A stretch of 7,008 nt of DNA from Thermoplasmatota archaeon (GCA_016929175.1 JAFGJI010000192.1:1-7008); one strand, 5' to 3'; counted from the stretch's first letter, positions 1-6,946 are shown. Numbers and translations: made by a program. The notes: generated from the sequence alone by a model not told the origin.

Positions 1-659
1 GAAAGCCGTGTCACGAGCGCTCTTGCCGAGAGCGCGACCTCGGCGCGGGAAGCCTCGTTCTCTGCTGTTCCAAGGCCGTCGAGAGCCCTGCCTATCAAAG
101 GCGAACGACCTGACCATTCCTCCTTGAACTTCTCGTAAACCTCGTTAAAGGGCTTTCCCCGGGTGAAAGGCGCCCAAGCGAGCTCACCAAGCATGGGCTG
201 GTCCAGCTCGGGGAGGGATGTCCTTGTCAACCTTACAGCCGACGGCAGGGACGGATTGATCTCCAGAAAAGCAGAGAGCCTTCTCACTATGTCATGCATC
301 CTTCCCTCTTCCCTCCATCTCCTGACCTTCATGGACCTCCTGGTACGGTCCCAGAGCCAATATGCGGCCCCAAAGGGGATCACCATGGTGAGAAGACCTC
401 CGGTGAAGATAACGAAGGGCAGATCGATCTCCGAGGTGTATCCGACGGTCTCGACCCTCCAAACCTCTCCGTCCTTCACTATGTCCTGTACCTCAACGAT
501 GCTCTGGAAATTGTCCGATATCCCGTCAGAATCCCTGTCGGGTCCGTTGGGAACGGGCAGGTTGTACATCAACAATAGAAGTATGATGGTCCCGGCCACG
601 GTCAGCACGACAGCGGTCGAGACGGGAGAAGGGGTCCATTCCCTTCCTCCAATTTTCAC
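1..659 (-). CDS. Type II secretion F / TadC-like membrane platform protein (N-terminal part, cut by window edge)
   Basis: Only the first 219 codons are in the window; the frame is open to base 1. The GTG start overlaps the stop of the upstream ATPase gene (GTGA, 4 bases), and a GGGAGGG ribosome site lies 5 bases before it, so the start is well supported. What is seen: a short basic N-terminus, a membrane helix at about residues 15-33, an external loop of about 45 residues containing DRDSDGISD (41-49), a second helix at about 79-103, then a basic cytoplasmic segment (DRTRRSMKVRRWREEGR) and an amphipathic helical region (about 120-219) that resembles the cytoplasmic helical domain of GspF/TadC proteins (for example RLSAFLEINPSLPSAVRL and PLIGRALDGLG). 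In this family the protein is the inner-membrane platform turned or pumped by the neighbouring ATPase. The family call rests on topology, the helical region and the ATPase partner; the exact subfamily (pilus, archaellum-like or secretion) is not resolved. The remaining helices must lie beyond the window edge. Confidence 0.8.
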   Translation of the reverse strand, partial: MKIGGREWTPSPVSTAVVLTVAGTIILLLLMYNLPVPNGPDRDSDGISDNFQSIVEVQDIVKDGEVWRVETVGYTSEIDLPFVIFTGGLLTMVIPFGAAYWLWDRTRRSMKVRRWREEGRMHDIVRRLSAFLEINPSLPSAVRLTRTSLPELDQPMLGELAWAPFTRGKPFNEVYEKFKEEWSGRSPLIGRALDGLGTAENEASRAEVALSARALVTRL

Positions 660-2329
660 GCGGTCCCTCCCGTGAACACCTCCTCCCATCTTTTCAATAA
701 ATATGCACCCCCGGGATACTTCCCCTTCGCGATTGCCATTTCCCTTGCACGTTGAAAAGCCTCGCTCACAAGGGGCATCATTTCCGGTCTGGCGGCCCTT
801 TCGGGTCCGAGCACGACCGATGCCCTATCGAGAACCGACGCTCTGGCCCTGAGCTCTGCAAATAATTCTGAAGGGGATATTCCCCAAAGTGATGCTATGG
901 CCTTGAGCGTCTGGGAGGTCGGCAGGTCATTCGTCGGCCTCAGGGAATTGCTGGGGGGATCGTAGATGAACAGGTCCCTGAAATTGCCCGGAGGGCCGTC
1001 CTTGATCACCTCGGCTATCTGGACCACCCTGCGGTACCTCGTTCTGGTTCCCTTCGGTTGTACAAGCCCCGCGATCACCACCAGGTCGGTCGAGGTGAAG
1101 GATACTTTTGAAACCCCCAGGTCCTCCACGGCTCTCTTGTAGACCGCCTTTGCCGAATCCGCGTGGAAGGTTCCCAGGACGGACGATCCCGCGGTCCCCG
1201 CGGACATCATCTCGTAAAGGGTCTTTGTCTCTGCACCTCTTACCTCTCCAAGGACAAGCACGGATTCCCCCAGTCTCAACGCCGTTCTAAGTGCCTGTTC
1301 GGCGGATGTCCCACCGGACGACCCGACGTTTAGACCCAGAACCTTGTAGCCGTGCTCGTTCAAGGGGGCACAGGGAAGCTCGGGGGTATCCTCGATGACT
1401 ATCATCCTCTGGGAACGGTCAACCTCGAAGAGCAGGGCTCCAAGAATAGAGGTCTTCCCTGCACCTCTGGGGCCCGCTATCAGCATGGTCCTTCTTCCGG
1501 CTATGGACAGGGACAGGAATGCGGAAGCGGTCGATGTGAGGGCCCCAACGTCTATCAGTCTGAGGAGCGTCCATGGATCATGTGAGTGCTTTCGGATCGC
1601 GATGGAGATCCCGCCCGATGAGAGGGGGGGTCCGACTGCCGTGACCCTTGCATTGTAGAGTTCGAGATCGCATTCGAGGACCGGTGATGCCTCGGAAAAA
1701 GGGAGCCCCGAATGGTATCTGAGGACCGATACGACACGTCTGAGCTCCCTGTCCGTGAGATGGAGATTGGTGGCATATGTTCCTTCAAGGCCTTTAGGGA
1801 TATGACCGCCTATGGAAACGTAGACCGGTTTCGACATGGGCGGAGAATCTATGTATATGTCCTGCACCCGCTCGTCCCTTAGAAGATGTTCCATCGTTCC
1901 GTATCCGCAGGTGTACTGGGCGGAGATCCTTCCGAGCAGTGCGGGAAGGTCGACATCCTTTCCATTCATCGACCCTTTCAGGAGCCCCGTTGAATTGCGT
2001 TCCACGAAGCTCCTCAGGGCGATCTCATCGTCGAGGATCGCCTGCGGAGGCGGATCCTCGTTCAGCTTCTTCAATGCGGAAAGTACAAGCCTGATCTCCC
2101 CATCCGGCATTCCGTACTCGTAAGGCTGGATGCAGTAATTGGACCCGCTCAAGCTGTTGAAAATTGAGGTCTTCACGAACCGGTTCTCCCTGCTGTCCGC
2201 AGGCTGTCCCGGGGGGCGGTCCACAAGCCATGAATGTGAAAAAGCCGGCTTCGACCTACATTTCCTCGATGCTGATCTGAGTGCTTTCCACCATCTGCCA
2301 GATCTTACGGTGATGATTCCAGCGCACAT
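656..2329 (-). CDS. Type II/IV secretion system ATPase, archaeal TadA/GspE2 (VirB11-PilT superfamily)
   Basis: Hexameric ATPase that powers assembly or secretion by a type IV pilus-like machine at the cytoplasmic face of the membrane. Numbering from the ATG at 2329 (557 residues). All hallmark motifs are present and intact: Walker A GPRGAGKTS (286-294), Asp box VIEDTPE (311-317), Walker B with catalytic glutamate VLVLGEVRG (357-365) and His box GTFHADS (386-392). Before them is the typical N-terminal domain: GTMEHLLRDERVQDIYID (144-161), a segment ending in NARVTAVGPP (226-235) and IAIRKH (243-248), where family arginines usually contact nucleotide. The C-terminal part ends with RDLFIYDPPSNSL (451-463) and a helical tail. 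The first 50-60 residues are basic, poor in recognisable features and may not be translated: a GTG at 2176 (codon 52) has GGGAG 9 bases upstream. I kept 2329 because a TATA-like box lies 25 bases before it, as for a leaderless message, and GAGG lies 10 bases before it. It is first in an operon with the overlapping platform protein gene. The specific machine served cannot be told. Confidence 0.93.
   Translation of the reverse strand: MCAGIITVRSGRWWKALRSASRKCRSKPAFSHSWLVDRPPGQPADSRENRFVKTSIFNSLSGSNYCIQPYEYGMPDGEIRLVLSALKKLNEDPPPQAILDDEIALRSFVERNSTGLLKGSMNGKDVDLPALLGRISAQYTCGYGTMEHLLRDERVQDIYIDSPPMSKPVYVSIGGHIPKGLEGTYATNLHLTDRELRRVVSVLRYHSGLPFSEASPVLECDLELYNARVTAVGPPLSSGGISIAIRKHSHDPWTLLRLIDVGALTSTASAFLSLSIAGRRTMLIAGPRGAGKTSILGALLFEVDRSQRMIVIEDTPELPCAPLNEHGYKVLGLNVGSSGGTSAEQALRTALRLGESVLVLGEVRGAETKTLYEMMSAGTAGSSVLGTFHADSAKAVYKRAVEDLGVSKVSFTSTDLVVIAGLVQPKGTRTRYRRVVQIAEVIKDGPPGNFRDLFIYDPPSNSLRPTNDLPTSQTLKAIASLWGISPSELFAELRARASVLDRASVVLGPERAARPEMMPLVSEAFQRAREMAIAKGKYPGGAYLLKRWEEVFTGGTA
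665..671 (-). promoter_or_regulatory. Ribosome binding site of the platform protein gene
   Basis: GGGAGGG lies within the last codons of the ATPase gene, 5 bases before the GTG start at 659. It decides that start and, with the 4-base GTGA overlap, suggests translational coupling of the two genes. Confidence 0.7.
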
Positions 2330-2349
2330 ACTATCAACGCCTCAAGACC

Positions 2350-2358
2350 CTTATAGGT
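2350..2358 (-). promoter_or_regulatory. Proximal TATA-like box for the ATPase operon
   Basis: Read on the minus strand this is CCTATAAGG. Its centre is 25 bases upstream of the ATG at 2329, the usual archaeal distance from TATA box to transcription start, so it would give a leaderless or nearly leaderless mRNA. The core is short and GC-flanked, so it is a moderate match only. Confidence 0.4.
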
Positions 2359-2386
2359 CCCTCTCAACGGAAAAAAAAGGTCCAGG

Positions 2387-2394
2387 GGTATAAA
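2387..2394 (-). promoter_or_regulatory. Distal TATA-like box for the ATPase operon
   Basis: TTTATACC on the minus strand is a closer match to the archaeal TATA consensus than the proximal candidate. It would place the transcription start near 2366 and give a leader of about 37 bases, containing GAGG 10 bases before the ATG. On the plus strand the same bases read TATAAA, so the element could be used in either direction. Which box is used is unknown. Confidence 0.4.
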
Positions 2395-2422
2395 CCTATC
2401 TAGCTGGTTCTCGGGAAGGAAA

Positions 2423-2435
2423 GTGAGCTATTCAC
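2423..2435. promoter_or_regulatory. Small dyad upstream of the Kelch gene promoter, possible operator
   Basis: GTGA and TCAC are separated by 5 bases, ending 8 bases before the TATA-like box at 2444. The position suits an archaeal activator or repressor site, but arms of four bases arise often by chance. Confidence 0.15.
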
Positions 2436-2443
2436 CAAACACC

Positions 2444-2452
2444 TTAAAATAC
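2444..2452 (+). promoter_or_regulatory. TATA-like box for the Kelch surface protein gene
   Basis: TTAAAATAC is the best A/T-rich element upstream of the gene on this strand. At the usual distance of about 25 bases, transcription would start near 2473, giving a leader of about 50 bases that begins with the hairpin at 2474-2488. Confidence 0.4.
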
Positions 2453-2473
2453 GATTGCCATCTTTACAAGTCC

Positions 2474-2488
2474 GGGTGGTTGCCACCT
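2474..2488 (+). promoter_or_regulatory. Leader hairpin upstream of the Kelch gene
   Basis: GGTGG and CCACC form a five-pair stem around a TTG loop, extended by one G-T wobble at the base. It sits at the predicted 5' end of the mRNA. It could be an mRNA-stabilising 5' hairpin or a protein-binding dyad; a stem this short may also be chance. Confidence 0.3.
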
Positions 2489-2510
2489 CTCACGTGTGGA
2501 CCTGAGAAAC

Positions 2511-2514
2511 GAGG
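2511..2514 (+). promoter_or_regulatory. Ribosome binding site favouring the ATG at 2523
   Basis: GAGG lies 8 bases before the ATG at 2523 but only 2 before the in-frame ATG at 2517, and inside the gene if GTG 2496 were used. It therefore favours 2523 as the start. Confidence 0.45.
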
Positions 2515-2522
2515 CGATGCAA

Positions 2523-2636
2523 ATGTCTTCGATCAGCCTGCTTTATTCATTGCGATTGCGAAGTGGTCTTGCAGGGCTCACGGCGGCCCTCCTTCTTATG
2601 GTGATACTTTTACCTTTAATTCCGGTGGGACCCGCT
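2523..2636 (+). other. Signal peptide of the Kelch protein
   Basis: The segment has a short n-region with two arginines (LRLRSG), a hydrophobic core of about 19 residues and a small-residue cleavage context GPA before AGEE. Cleavage after residue 38 is the best guess. No twin-arginine motif and no lipobox cysteine are present, so ordinary Sec export is expected. Confidence 0.75.
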
Positions 2637-5600
2637 GCCGGGGAGGAAAAGGAGCCGTCGAAGGCTCTTGGAACCGGACCGATGGGGGATTGGGAAATGC
2701 TCACCTCCGGCAGCTGGCCATCAATAAATACCGGCAGCTGCAATGTGATGTACCGGGAAGCCGAGAAAGAACTTGTTGTATTCTACCGCGGCAGCTACGA
2801 TTTCCAGGTCTGGTCCCTGTTCGAGAAGAACGAGACATGGTTCCAGTGGAACGATACAGGAATGGAGCCCAGCATATCGCATTCTCGCCAGTCTTTCACA
2901 TCCAGCAAGAACAATACTTTCGGGTATTACTATGGAGGATACACCCAGTGGGGGGCATACTGGGACAAACTGAACATCTTCAACTACGCCAACAAGACAT
3001 GGATCCAGGTGGACACCCCAGCCACCCTTGGAGGCAGATACTACTCCGAAATGGTCTATGACGAGGCAACGGATTCGATATGGATTTTCGGCGGCAGGGA
3101 CTCGGCCAGAAGATGGTACAATGACCTTCACCAGTTCAATTTCACACACGGATGGAGCTACTATCCATCGGTGGACCCGAGACCGGACCCCAGGGACCAG
3201 GCCGTGATGACAATGACACCGGACGGAGAGCATATCTATATGGCACTCGGAAGGTATGCAACAGGGGGCGGGGGTTCAAGTTATTACAGGAACGACCTGT
3301 GGCAGTACAACGTGTCCGAAGATACATGGACCGCCCTCAACAGTAATATGGGAATACCGACCGATGCCGGTGCCTTCCTCCAGTACAGGCCGGACACGAA
3401 CGATCTCATCCTATCCATGGGATTCGATGGTTGGAACCTTTTGAACAACACCTACATCATCAATAGTACCACAGGGATCCCGATACAGGTCAATCTCACA
3501 GGCGGCATCCCCGGAAGACATGTTCAAGCCTATGATGTGACCTCCAACCGAAGAAAGGTGATGATCGTCGGTGATGACAGCAACACCAGGGACATCTGGT
3601 CGGTGGACCTAACGGACTTTTCCACGATGCTCACACCCGGGAATCCCACATGGGTGGGGGGATCTGCATTCACTGGCTACGACGATGAAGAGGGCGGCAA
3701 GCTGATGGCCCTCAAGCACAACGACGACGATTCATGGCAGCTGGCATATTTCTCGCTGGATTCCGGGTCCTGGAGGATGAAAGACGTCTCGGACCAGAAC
3801 AAGCCCACATACCACAGCGGGATGGCAAGTGTTTACGATCCGGTCGATAACCATTTCTACCTCTACGGAGGATACTATTCATACAGGGTCAGCCAGTGGA
3901 CATATCATTATTATTTCTACGACGAGTTCTGGAAATTGGATTGCGACACCGGAGAATGGACCAGGATCAATGAACATGGTCTTCCTGGTGCAAGGGGGAG
4001 GGCGGCCATGGTGATAGACCCCGCTGAAAGGATGATATATCTTTACGGTGGCCAGGTGCACGGAGGGGACACCGATTCCCTTTACAGGTACAACATCACC
4101 GGCAGCATATGGAAAGCCATCAATCCGACGACCAAACCCCAGGGCAGAATGGAGACCGCTACTGTATGGGACCCAAATAAGAAAGGGTTCTACATGTTCG
4201 GGGGTCAGCGGAACGGGACCTCGAATGCCGAACTGAACGACCTTTGGTTGTTCCATACAGATACCCAGTTGTGGGAAAAGCTCCCGACCGGTGACGATGA
4301 ACCCTCAACACAGAACCTGGCAGGCCTTTCCTTGAACACAGATACCGGCGAACTGTTGCTTTACGGTGACGGGGACCAAGAAACCTTCATGTGGCGCCTT
4401 GAATGGTACGGATGGAAGAAGGTTGCAACGGAACATTCACCCGGTGGTTGGAGCGGCCACGGACAGGTCTATTCCCCCCTGACCAAAAGTCATTTCGCCT
4501 GGGCCGGTGACGGGACGGAGGTCTGGGAGTTCAACCCCATACTGAGGACCACCGCGATACAGGTCCAGATGTTCGATCCCGAAGGATGGACGACAGGGAG
4601 CGATGCCGTGAATGTTTTCCCAACCCTCGGTACCTACACCCTGAAGGTTCGGGGGAGGACCGATCTCCCCCAGGATGATTTCCTGGGAATGGAACTCGTA
4701 CTGGATAACGGGACCGAAGTTACCAGGTTGACCTGGGAGAAGGCCAGTGGTCAGATAACCGTGGAGAACGGCAAGGATTGGATGGTGATCGATAATGGAG
4801 CCGAGCTGAAGTTCATCGATCCCCAGCAATGGGAGTTCAACCTGCCCATGGAGTTCACATACGACATGCCCCACGGCGATACGGTCAGCGCTTATGCGAC
4901 ACCCATAACGAACATCGGATATGCTGAACAGGCAAAGAGGTTGAACCTGTTTCGGTTGAATTCCGAACTTGACATTGTGAGCTACAGGCTCTGGACACCG
5001 ATCCAGTCCGAACCCGTTGTGAACGGATGGCTTTTCGGCAATACCGACCTCACAGTCCACAGTTTCAAGGTTGTTTTCTCCGGTTTCAATGACGTCTATC
5101 CAAGGACAGGAGATTTCAAGGTGAATTTCTCCAACGATGCTGGAGACTCTGTGGAATGGGGATACATCTACAACACAAGCGTCAACCTGACCGTTCCCAT
5201 CAAAGGAACGGATGGAGGGACATCGGTATTCTATCTCAACATCACCGATAGCGAGGGACTGATCTCATCGACCTCGTTCAATTTCCGCATAGATATGGCT
5301 CCTCCGGGTATTGTCGAAGGTGCCGCCCTCAGAGCCGACGATTACGACGATACAATGCTGAATGTGGATGACGACCCGGAGATGTTCTTCACATGGGACA
5401 ACGTTGCCGAATCCGGTTCGGGGTTGAAAGGGATCTGCTACTCCCTGGACAAGAACACCTATCCAGACCAGGAGAACTTGACGACCGAGTTCAAGAGCGT
5501 CTATGTCGGTCTGGAGGGCTTTCACAGGCTCTTTGTATGGGCCGTTGATAACACGAACCGGGTTGGACCGTTAACGCAGATACCCGTGGTGATCGACTCC

Positions 5601-6935
5601 CATCAGGTCTATTTTTCCGACCCCCGCCCGGACAGGAAGGTGAACGTTACATACGGTACCTTTGTTGTTTCCGTCACCATCAACGATGATCTGTCGGGGG
5701 TTGACCTGGACTCGATCTACTATCAGTACACGATGCCCGACAGACAGCTCTCGGAATGGATAAAATACGAGACAGAAGGCGGCAACGCTTCCAGCATCCG
5801 GGTCTCCCTGGTCCTTGAAATGGTGCCAGGGGCGGACAATCTCGTCATCTGGAAAGCCCGGGACATGGCACGGAACAAAGAGAGACAATCCGATCCATTC
5901 GTAATTCATTACGATCCCGATCTCAAGAACCCGAAAGTGAACCTCCTTTCGCCGGCGGATTCATATCGGGTGGAGGAAAGCGTGAGCCTGAACTGGAAGG
6001 GGAATTACATCAATCCCCTGAACCTTACCTACCAGCTAATGATCGTCCTTCCCGACGATACCGAAGAGATGTACCCTCTCACGGGAACCACCTACAATTA
6101 CTTCCCCGGGATGCCTGGGACCTATCATTGGTACGTCGTGGCAATTGCCGACGGTATAAGGGCTACCTCCCTGACCAGGACCTTTATTTTCGATCCTGCC
6201 TTCGTTGATGTGTCCTTCAAGAGCACGGACAAGGTGACGATCGGCTATGACTATCCGCTGAGTGTGTCCATGGAGAATACCCTTGAGGTCAATGTGACCC
6301 TGACCTTCTCCCTTCAGGTCCCCAGGGGATTCACGATCGAAAGAGGGGACACCTACGACCTGGAGCCCGGTGAGACGCTGGACGGGGATCTGATACTGAA
6401 TTCCTCCATGGCCCAGGCGGGGACCTACGCGATCACTGTCAATGTCACCGATTCCTACGGAAGGTCCAATGTTTACCAGGTGTCTCTTGTTGTCGAGAAC
6501 GAGGCCGTCATCGACGGTCCCGATGATGATGAGGAAAAACAACTACCGATCGGTCTGATAATCGGCATCATAATTGCCTTGCTCATTTTATTGATCATCA
6601 TCGTACTGATCGTGCTCAAACGAAGGAAGACCGAGGAGGAAGAGGAGGAGCAGGAAGAGGAGGAGGAAAAGATCAGCCTTGAGTACGATCCCACCGGCAA
6701 GGTAGCGAAAGGCGGAAGCCATGTATCTTCCGCTGTTCCATTGGCCCCGGGGATAATGAATGCCAACGAGAGAGAGCTGAGAATGCGCGGAAGCAATGTC
6801 ATAGAACTCACCATTCCGACAAAGGAGGATTCCGAGGAGGAGAAGCCTCCAGAAGAGGAACTAGAGGAAGAGGACATGGAGGAGCTGTCACCGGAAGAGA
6901 TGGCTGCCGAACTCTACGGGACCAAAGAAGAATAG
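2523..6935 (+). CDS. Large secreted Kelch-repeat / Ig-like surface protein with C-terminal membrane anchor and acidic tail
   Basis: Numbered from the ATG at 2523 (1470 residues); in-frame starts also exist at GTG 2496 and ATG 2517, but the GAGG at 2511 and the compact signal peptide favour 2523. Order: signal peptide (about 1-38, hydrophobic core LAGLTAALLLMVILLPLIP); Kelch-like beta-propeller blades (about 55-670) with motifs such as YYYGG (135-139), WIFGG (187-191), YLYGG (446-450 and 506-510) and YMFGG (557-561), each followed by a pattern like NDLW...W; a beta-rich Ig/PKD-like region (about 671-1329); one membrane helix (1342-1365) followed by KRRK; and a tail of about 105 residues rich in glutamate. 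About two dozen N-x-S/T sequons lie in the external part and suit archaeal N-glycosylation. The product is an outward-facing, type I-like anchored surface protein. Similar architectures are common in Thermoplasmatota and are usually called hypothetical or Kelch proteins; ligand and role (adhesion, sensing, sugar or protein binding) are unknown. No protease or hydrolase motif was seen. Confidence 0.92.
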   Translation: MSSISLLYSLRLRSGLAGLTAALLLMVILLPLIPVGPAAGEEKEPSKALGTGPMGDWEMLTSGSWPSINTGSCNVMYREAEKELVVFYRGSYDFQVWSLFEKNETWFQWNDTGMEPSISHSRQSFTSSKNNTFGYYYGGYTQWGAYWDKLNIFNYANKTWIQVDTPATLGGRYYSEMVYDEATDSIWIFGGRDSARRWYNDLHQFNFTHGWSYYPSVDPRPDPRDQAVMTMTPDGEHIYMALGRYATGGGGSSYYRNDLWQYNVSEDTWTALNSNMGIPTDAGAFLQYRPDTNDLILSMGFDGWNLLNNTYIINSTTGIPIQVNLTGGIPGRHVQAYDVTSNRRKVMIVGDDSNTRDIWSVDLTDFSTMLTPGNPTWVGGSAFTGYDDEEGGKLMALKHNDDDSWQLAYFSLDSGSWRMKDVSDQNKPTYHSGMASVYDPVDNHFYLYGGYYSYRVSQWTYHYYFYDEFWKLDCDTGEWTRINEHGLPGARGRAAMVIDPAERMIYLYGGQVHGGDTDSLYRYNITGSIWKAINPTTKPQGRMETATVWDPNKKGFYMFGGQRNGTSNAELNDLWLFHTDTQLWEKLPTGDDEPSTQNLAGLSLNTDTGELLLYGDGDQETFMWRLEWYGWKKVATEHSPGGWSGHGQVYSPLTKSHFAWAGDGTEVWEFNPILRTTAIQVQMFDPEGWTTGSDAVNVFPTLGTYTLKVRGRTDLPQDDFLGMELVLDNGTEVTRLTWEKASGQITVENGKDWMVIDNGAELKFIDPQQWEFNLPMEFTYDMPHGDTVSAYATPITNIGYAEQAKRLNLFRLNSELDIVSYRLWTPIQSEPVVNGWLFGNTDLTVHSFKVVFSGFNDVYPRTGDFKVNFSNDAGDSVEWGYIYNTSVNLTVPIKGTDGGTSVFYLNITDSEGLISSTSFNFRIDMAPPGIVEGAALRADDYDDTMLNVDDDPEMFFTWDNVAESGSGLKGICYSLDKNTYPDQENLTTEFKSVYVGLEGFHRLFVWAVDNTNRVGPLTQIPVVIDSHQVYFSDPRPDRKVNVTYGTFVVSVTINDDLSGVDLDSIYYQYTMPDRQLSEWIKYETEGGNASSIRVSLVLEMVPGADNLVIWKARDMARNKERQSDPFVIHYDPDLKNPKVNLLSPADSYRVEESVSLNWKGNYINPLNLTYQLMIVLPDDTEEMYPLTGTTYNYFPGMPGTYHWYVVAIADGIRATSLTRTFIFDPAFVDVSFKSTDKVTIGYDYPLSVSMENTLEVNVTLTFSLQVPRGFTIERGDTYDLEPGETLDGDLILNSSMAQAGTYAITVNVTDSYGRSNVYQVSLVVENEAVIDGPDDDEEKQLPIGLIIGIIIALLILLIIIVLIVLKRRKTEEEEEEQEEEEEKISLEYDPTGKVAKGGSHVSSAVPLAPGIMNANERELRMRGSNVIELTIPTKEDSEEEKPPEEELEEEDMEELSPEEMAAELYGTKEE
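2685..4535 (+). repeat. Array of about 12 Kelch-like propeller blades
   Basis: Protein-level repeats of roughly 45-60 residues. I divide them by eye into about 12 units, each with a hydrophobic strand ending in GG or an equivalent, a variable loop, an aromatic strand (for example NDLWQYN, SLYRYN, NDLWLFH) and a tryptophan followed by a strand. The best matches are units 2-4 and 8-10. Units 5-7, 11 and 12 are degenerate, with GG replaced by MGF, VGD, YGD or AGD. Twelve units would fit two six-bladed propellers; 6+6 and 5+7 cannot be told apart by reading. Confidence 0.75.
4536..6512 (+). other. Beta-rich Ig/PKD-like stalk region of the Kelch protein
   Basis: This part has no GG Kelch motifs. 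It shows alternating hydrophobic strands, sequons and phrases typical of Ig-like modules, such as FYLNITDSEGL, LFVWAVDNTNRVGP, VIWKARDMARNK and YHWYVVAIADG. About five to six modules of 90-110 residues fit. The last (near nucleotides 6210-6510, with PRGFTIERGDTYDLEPGET and AGTYAITVNVTD) looks like the membrane-proximal NPCBM-associated/alpha-galactosidase-type Ig module common next to archaeal anchors. Module borders are approximate. The part at about 4536-4950 is the least recognisable. Confidence 0.5.
6546..6617 (+). other. C-terminal transmembrane helix of the Kelch protein
   Basis: PIGLIIGIIIALLILLIIIV plus LIVL forms one strongly hydrophobic helix, flanked outside by an acidic stretch (DGPDDDEE) and inside by KRRK. 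The charge pattern places the N-terminal bulk outside and the tail in the cytoplasm. Confidence 0.9.
6633..6668 (+). repeat. Glutamate run next to the membrane, purine-only GAG/GAA tract
   Basis: The tract encodes eleven glutamates and one glutamine. On the DNA it is a low-complexity GAG/GAA codon run prone to length variation. Confidence 0.7.
6825..6932 (+). repeat. Second acidic low-complexity segment of the cytoplasmic tail
   Basis: The last 36 residues are dominated by glutamate with a few prolines and end LSPEEMAAELYGTKEE. They are separated from the first glutamate run by about 50 ordinary residues, so the tail has an acid-core-acid layout. Confidence 0.6.
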
Positions 6936-6946
6936 TGATTGTAGGG

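Noticed and set aside
163..675. Plus-strand open frame opposite the platform protein gene
   Set aside because: It has low-complexity serine/proline-rich content and no ribosome site, and it lies fully antisense to a frame with a convincing start, membrane helices and family-like sequence.
656..2329. ATPase as a DNA-translocating or plasmid conjugation VirB11 protein
   Set aside because: The motifs are shared by the whole superfamily, but the directly coupled GspF/TadC-like gene points to a pilus-like or secretion machine, and no conjugation genes are visible.
2371..2378. Run of eight A as a frameshift site or terminator
   Set aside because: It lies in the intergenic region between divergent genes, so there is no frame to slip and no gene end to terminate.
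2423..3061. Plus-strand open frame of 212 codons starting at GTG 2423
   Set aside because: It overlaps the start of the Kelch gene in another frame, has no plausible domain or signal, and looks like a shadow of the signal peptide and first blades.
2685..4535. Nucleotide tandem repeats or a CRISPR-like array in the Kelch region
   Set aside because: The repeats exist only at the protein level; no identical DNA repeat with regular spacing is visible.
4437..5060. Long minus-strand open frame of 207 codons inside the Kelch gene
   Set aside because: Antisense to a well-supported coding frame, without a start signal or recognisable protein pattern; long antisense frames are expected opposite GC-rich third positions.
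6473..6877. Minus-strand frame rich in serine runs at the 3' end of the Kelch gene
   Set aside because: The serine runs are just the antisense reading of the GAG/GAA glutamate tracts.
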